64,000 nt of DNA, taken from positions 1 through 64,000 of the forward strand of contig JAQSWD010000006.1 in assembly GCA_029266835.1 (NCBI GenBank). The letters run 5' to 3'. The stretch is from Steroidobacteraceae bacterium. GTDB taxonomy: Bacteria > Pseudomonadota > Gammaproteobacteria > Steroidobacterales > Steroidobacteraceae. This document shows positions 60,448 through 64,000 of this stretch, in pieces. The stretch's first letter is position 1. Every line of letters begins with the position of its first letter. The translations under genes and the position numbers were made by a program. The notes beneath the pieces were generated by a model, which worked only from the letters and a program-made list of their open reading frames with translations, did no database searches and was not told the DNA's origin.

Positions 60448-60978
60448 ATGAAGCAGCACCTCGCCGTATCCGCCATTGGCAACGATCGCACCGGGATGGT
60501 CCACGACCTGACCCGAGTCATCTCGGACTGTGGCGGATCCATCAGCGAGAGCCGCATGGCCACGCTGGGCAACGAATTCGCCATCCTCGTTCTGGTGGCC
60601 GGCAACTGGCATTCGCTGGCCAAGCTGGAAAGCGAACTGGCCCGTCTTGGCGAGTCCTCGGGGCTCTCGCTGCACATGAAGCGCACCGAGCCACGCGCGC
60701 CGCGCACCGAGCTCCTGCCCTATTCGATCGACGTGGTCTGCCTCGACCAGGCCGGCATCGTGGCCGGTCTGTCGGGCTTCTGTGCCAGCCGCGGCATCGA
60801 CATCGCCGAAGTATCCACGCGCTGTTATCCCGCGGCGCATACCGGCGCCCAGATGTTCGCGGTGCAGATGATCATCAACGTTCCGAAGCGCCTGCAGCTC
60901 GCGCATCTGCGCGAAGAGTTCATGGACTACTGCGACGCGCAAAACCTCGACGCGATCCTGGAGCCCGTGAAGTCTTGA
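60448..60978 (+). CDS. ACT-domain glycine cleavage system regulatory protein (GcvR-like)
   Basis: MKQHLAVSAIGNDRTGMVHDLTRVISDCGGSISESRMATLGNEFAILVLVAG. Confidence 0.9.
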   Translation: MKQHLAVSAIGNDRTGMVHDLTRVISDCGGSISESRMATLGNEFAILVLVAGNWHSLAKLESELARLGESSGLSLHMKRTEPRAPRTELLPYSIDVVCLDQAGIVAGLSGFCASRGIDIAEVSTRCYPAAHTGAQMFAVQMIINVPKRLQLAHLREEFMDYCDAQNLDAILEPVKS

Positions 60979-61466
60979 CTGTCGGCCTGGGCAAGAAGCT
61001 TCCCGCATTTTCGCTGCCGCGTTCCGATGGCAGCGCCTGGAAGAGCGCCGACGCCCTCTCTTCCGACAGCAAGACCGGCAAGCTCGTGATTTTTTTCTAC
61101 CCGAAGGCCATGACCCCGGGCTGCACGCTCGAAGGCCAGGATTTCCGCGATCTTCATGCCGCCTTCCAGCGCGCGAAAACCACGGTGATCGGCATTTCGA
61201 AGGACAGCTGCGAGCGGCAGGCAAAATTCCGCGCCAAGGAAAAATTTCCCTTCGAACTGCTGTCGGATGAGGACGAGAAAGTCTGCCGGCTGTTCGACGT
61301 GATCCGCGAGAAATCACTGTACGGAAGAAAGTTCATGGGAATAGAGCGCAGCACCTTCCTGTTCGGCCCCGACGGCAAACTGGCGCGCGAATGGCGCAAG
61401 TTGCGGGTGAAGGGGCACGCGGCCGAAGTCCTCGAAGCGGCGAAGTCGCTGCCGGGCCCGCAATGA
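60975..61466 (+). CDS. bcp: Thioredoxin-dependent peroxiredoxin (Bcp/PrxQ)
   Basis: LVIFFYPKAMTPGCTLEGQDFRDLHAAFQ; probable TTG start overlapping the gcvR stop. Confidence 0.9.
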   Translation: MTVGLGKKLPAFSLPRSDGSAWKSADALSSDSKTGKLVIFFYPKAMTPGCTLEGQDFRDLHAAFQRAKTTVIGISKDSCERQAKFRAKEKFPFELLSDEDEKVCRLFDVIREKSLYGRKFMGIERSTFLFGPDGKLAREWRKLRVKGHAAEVLEAAKSLPGPQ

Positions 61467-62914
61467 CCTCGGGCAAGCGCACCCTCAAGCCGGGGAAGTC
61501 CGTCGAGCGACGGCTGTTCGTGCTCGACACCAACGTGCTCATGCACGACCCCACGTCCATCTTTCGATTCCAGGAGCACGACGTCTACCTGCCCATGGTG
61601 GTGCTCGAAGAGCTGGACGCGAACAAGAAGGGTCTGAGCGAGGCGTCGCGCAACGTGCGCCAGGTCAGCCGCTTTCTCGACGACCTCATGCGCGATGCGA
61701 CCAAGGAACAGATCGACGCGGGCCTGCCCCTGGAGGCCTTGTTCGGCGCGAACACCAGCGCCGCGGCGGCCAAGAGCGTGCGCACGCCGGGACGGCTGTT
61801 CTTCCAGACCCGGCAGTTGACCTCCGCCCTGCCCGACTATCTGCCCGGCCACGGCGTCGACAACGCCATTCTCGCCATGACGCTGGCCCTGCAGGCGTTG
61901 CACCACGAAAGCCGCGTCACGCTGGTGTCCAAGGACATCAACCTGCGTATCAAGGCCGCCGTGGTCGGCGTGCACGCCGAGGACTACTACAGCGACAAGA
62001 CCATCGAAGACGCCGATGTGCTGTACACCGGCCTCAGCGCGCTGCCCGCCGACTTCTGGGAAAAGGCCGGCAAGGACATCAAGTCCTGGAAAGAGGCGGA
62101 GCGCACCTACTACCAGATCACCGGCCCCATCGTCTCCGAGCTGCACACCAACCAGTTCGTGCACGAGGCTGGCGAATCCGGCATAGAAGCCATCGTCCGG
62201 CGCATCGAAGGCGGCACCGCCACGCTCGAGCTGGCGCGTGATTTCCGTTCCGAGCGCCATAGCGCGTGGGGCGTGACAGCGCGAAATCGCGAACAGAACT
62301 TCGCGCTCAACCTGCTCATGGATCCGGAGATCGACTTCGTCAGCATCCTCGGGCCGGCAGGCACGGGCAAGACGTTGCTGACTCTCGCGGCCGGGCTCAT
62401 GCAGACGATGGAGTCCAACCGCTTCGCCGAAATCATCATGACGCGCGTGACGATTCCGCTGGGCGAGGACATCGGCTTCCTGCCCGGCACCGAAGAAGAA
62501 AAGATGGAGCCCTGGATGGGCGCGCTCATGGACAACCTCGAGGTGCTGACGCAGAGCACCGAGGGCGGCAGCTGGGGTCGCGGCGCCACCAACGACCTGC
62601 TGCGCAACCGCATCAAGATCCGCTCGCTCAATTTCATGCGCGGACGAACTTTCCTGAACCGCTTCGTCATCCTGGACGAGGCGCAGAATCTGACGCCCAA
62701 ACAGATGAAGGCCCTGGTGACCCGCGCGGGTCCGGGAACCAAAATCGTCTGCCTGGGCAATATTGCCCAGATCGATACGCCCTATCTCACCGAGACCACG
62801 TCGGGCCTCACCTACGTGGTCAACCGGTTCCGGGGTTGGGAACATGCCGGACATATCACGCTGGTGCGCGGCGAACGCTCGCGGCTGGCGGATTTCGCCT
62901 CTGATACGCTCTGA
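61463..62914 (+). CDS. PIN-PhoH fusion ATPase (PhoH family)
   Basis: PIN: FVLDTNVLMHDPTSIFRFQEHDVYLPMVVLEELD; PhoH: SILGPAGTGKTLLTLAAGLMQ, FVILDEAQNLTPKQMKALVTRAGPGTKIVCLGNIAQIDTPYL. Confidence 0.95.
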   Translation: MTSGKRTLKPGKSVERRLFVLDTNVLMHDPTSIFRFQEHDVYLPMVVLEELDANKKGLSEASRNVRQVSRFLDDLMRDATKEQIDAGLPLEALFGANTSAAAAKSVRTPGRLFFQTRQLTSALPDYLPGHGVDNAILAMTLALQALHHESRVTLVSKDINLRIKAAVVGVHAEDYYSDKTIEDADVLYTGLSALPADFWEKAGKDIKSWKEAERTYYQITGPIVSELHTNQFVHEAGESGIEAIVRRIEGGTATLELARDFRSERHSAWGVTARNREQNFALNLLMDPEIDFVSILGPAGTGKTLLTLAAGLMQTMESNRFAEIIMTRVTIPLGEDIGFLPGTEEEKMEPWMGALMDNLEVLTQSTEGGSWGRGATNDLLRNRIKIRSLNFMRGRTFLNRFVILDEAQNLTPKQMKALVTRAGPGTKIVCLGNIAQIDTPYLTETTSGLTYVVNRFRGWEHAGHITLVRGERSRLADFASDTL

Positions 62915-62958
62915 GGCACCGGCGAAACTAGCAGCCGTGCCCGGAGTCCAAGTTCGCG

Positions 62959-64000
62959 ATGTCCTTCCGCACCCTCCGCAAAGCACTGGTCGCCCTGCTG
63001 TCATTGTCGCTGGCGCTGCCCTTCCCGGGCCTCGCGCAGTCCAATAGCGCGAATGACCTGCCCGACATCGGGAGTCCGGCCTCCTCCAGCCTGTCGCTAG
63101 ACGACGAGTTCCGCATCGGCTTGCAGGTGGTGCGGCAGTTGCGGGACGAGGGTCAGATACTGGAAGACCCCGAATCCACCGAGTATCTGCAGGCATTGGG
63201 CTCGCGGCTGGTAGCCCAGGCCACGGGCGATTCGGCGCAGCGGTTTTCCTTCTTTTTCGTGCGCGACGACACCATCAACGCCTTCGCACTGCCGGGTGGA
63301 TTCATCGGCGTGAATTACGGGCTCATGCTGGCCACCCGCAACGAGGCCCAGCTCGCCGGAGTGCTGGCGCATGAAATCGCGCACGTCTCGCAGCGGCACA
63401 TCGCGCGACGCGTGCGCTCCCAGGGTCGGCAGAGCATCGCCACCATGGCGGCCATCCTCGCGGCGATTCTCGTGGGCGCGGCCACCGGCTCCAGCGACGC
63501 CGCCATGGGAGGCGTGGCCATGGCCCAGGGAGCGGCCATGCAACAGCAGATCAACTTCACGCGCGCCAACGAGAACGAGGCGGATCGCGTCGGCATGGGG
63601 TTCCTGGCCGCTGCCGGGTTCGACCCCTATGGCATGCCTGACTTCTTCGAAACCATGGGCCGCCGCAGCAGCATCTCCGCCACCAATCGCAATGCGCTGC
63701 CGGAAATCCTGCAATCACATCCCGTCACTACCAACCGCATCGCCGAATCGCGTTCGCGCGCCGCGCAGTTCAAGGATCTGAATCCATCCCCGGAAACCGT
63801 GAGTTACTCGCTGACGCGCGAACGCCTGCGCGTGCTGGCCACTCCCGCCGAAGAAAACGTTCGGCGCTACTACGCCGACCGCCGCCAGCAGCAGCCCATC
63901 CCGGGCGCGGGCGAGCTCTACGGCGAGGCGCTGGCTACCTACCAGGCGGGCAATCCGCGCGCCGCGCTGGATTCCCTGATCGCGCTGGCGCGCGACTATC
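62959..64000 (+). CDS. M48-family periplasmic metalloprotease with C-terminal TPR region (BepA-like), truncated by the window end
   Basis: Signal peptide; LAGVLAHEIAHVSQRHIARR; NENEADRVGMGFLAAAGFDP. Confidence 0.9.
   Translation, partial: MSFRTLRKALVALLSLSLALPFPGLAQSNSANDLPDIGSPASSSLSLDDEFRIGLQVVRQLRDEGQILEDPESTEYLQALGSRLVAQATGDSAQRFSFFFVRDDTINAFALPGGFIGVNYGLMLATRNEAQLAGVLAHEIAHVSQRHIARRVRSQGRQSIATMAAILAAILVGAATGSSDAAMGGVAMAQGAAMQQQINFTRANENEADRVGMGFLAAAGFDPYGMPDFFETMGRRSSISATNRNALPEILQSHPVTTNRIAESRSRAAQFKDLNPSPETVSYSLTRERLRVLATPAEENVRRYYADRRQQQPIPGAGELYGEALATYQAGNPRAALDSLIALARDY

Noticed and set aside
59016-60707. 563-aa ORF containing the small lipoprotein
   Set aside because: The N-terminal part is out-of-frame dapA; only the segment from MRIARQVR (59420) has lipoprotein features.

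Overview
The window is GC-rich bacterial chromosome with a housekeeping gene order typical of Gammaproteobacteria; a Xanthomonadales/Nevskiales/Steroidobacter-like relative is my inference. Gene blocks: nuoF(partial)-E-D-C-B-A, tRNA-Leu, secG, tpiA, glmM, folP, ftsH, yhbY, a CHASE4-PAS-GGDEF-EAL protein, greA, carB, carA, dapB, glpK, dnaJ, dnaK, grpE, hrcA, nadK, recN, fur, bamE, rnfH-like, ratA-like, smpB, ssrA, a carbon-nitrogen hydrolase, FAD oxidase, M28 peptidase, prc, an adaptor plus two RND permeases, an XRE/membrane pair, threonine dehydratase-like, orn, rsgA, recR, ybaB, dnaX, SRP RNA, dapA, gcvR-like, bcp, phoH-like and a bepA-like M48 protease. I see no CRISPR array, prophage, transposase or recognisable defence island, and no clear new multi-gene system. 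The most unusual signals are lesions or fusions in normally invariant genes: (1) ftsH lacks, in frame, the roughly 21-residue block carrying the conserved pore-loop motif; (2) a tRNA-Ser(GGA) runs directly into the SRP RNA with its 3' end missing; (3) a tRNA-Leu(GAG) has an acceptor stem one base short and overlaps secG. There are also several regulatory-looking dyads: a 17-bp-arm palindrome upstream of the RND operon, a nested co-axial dyad upstream of the XRE/membrane pair, and a two-hairpin carA leader. The three RNA/ftsH lesions could be assembly errors and need read-level checking.
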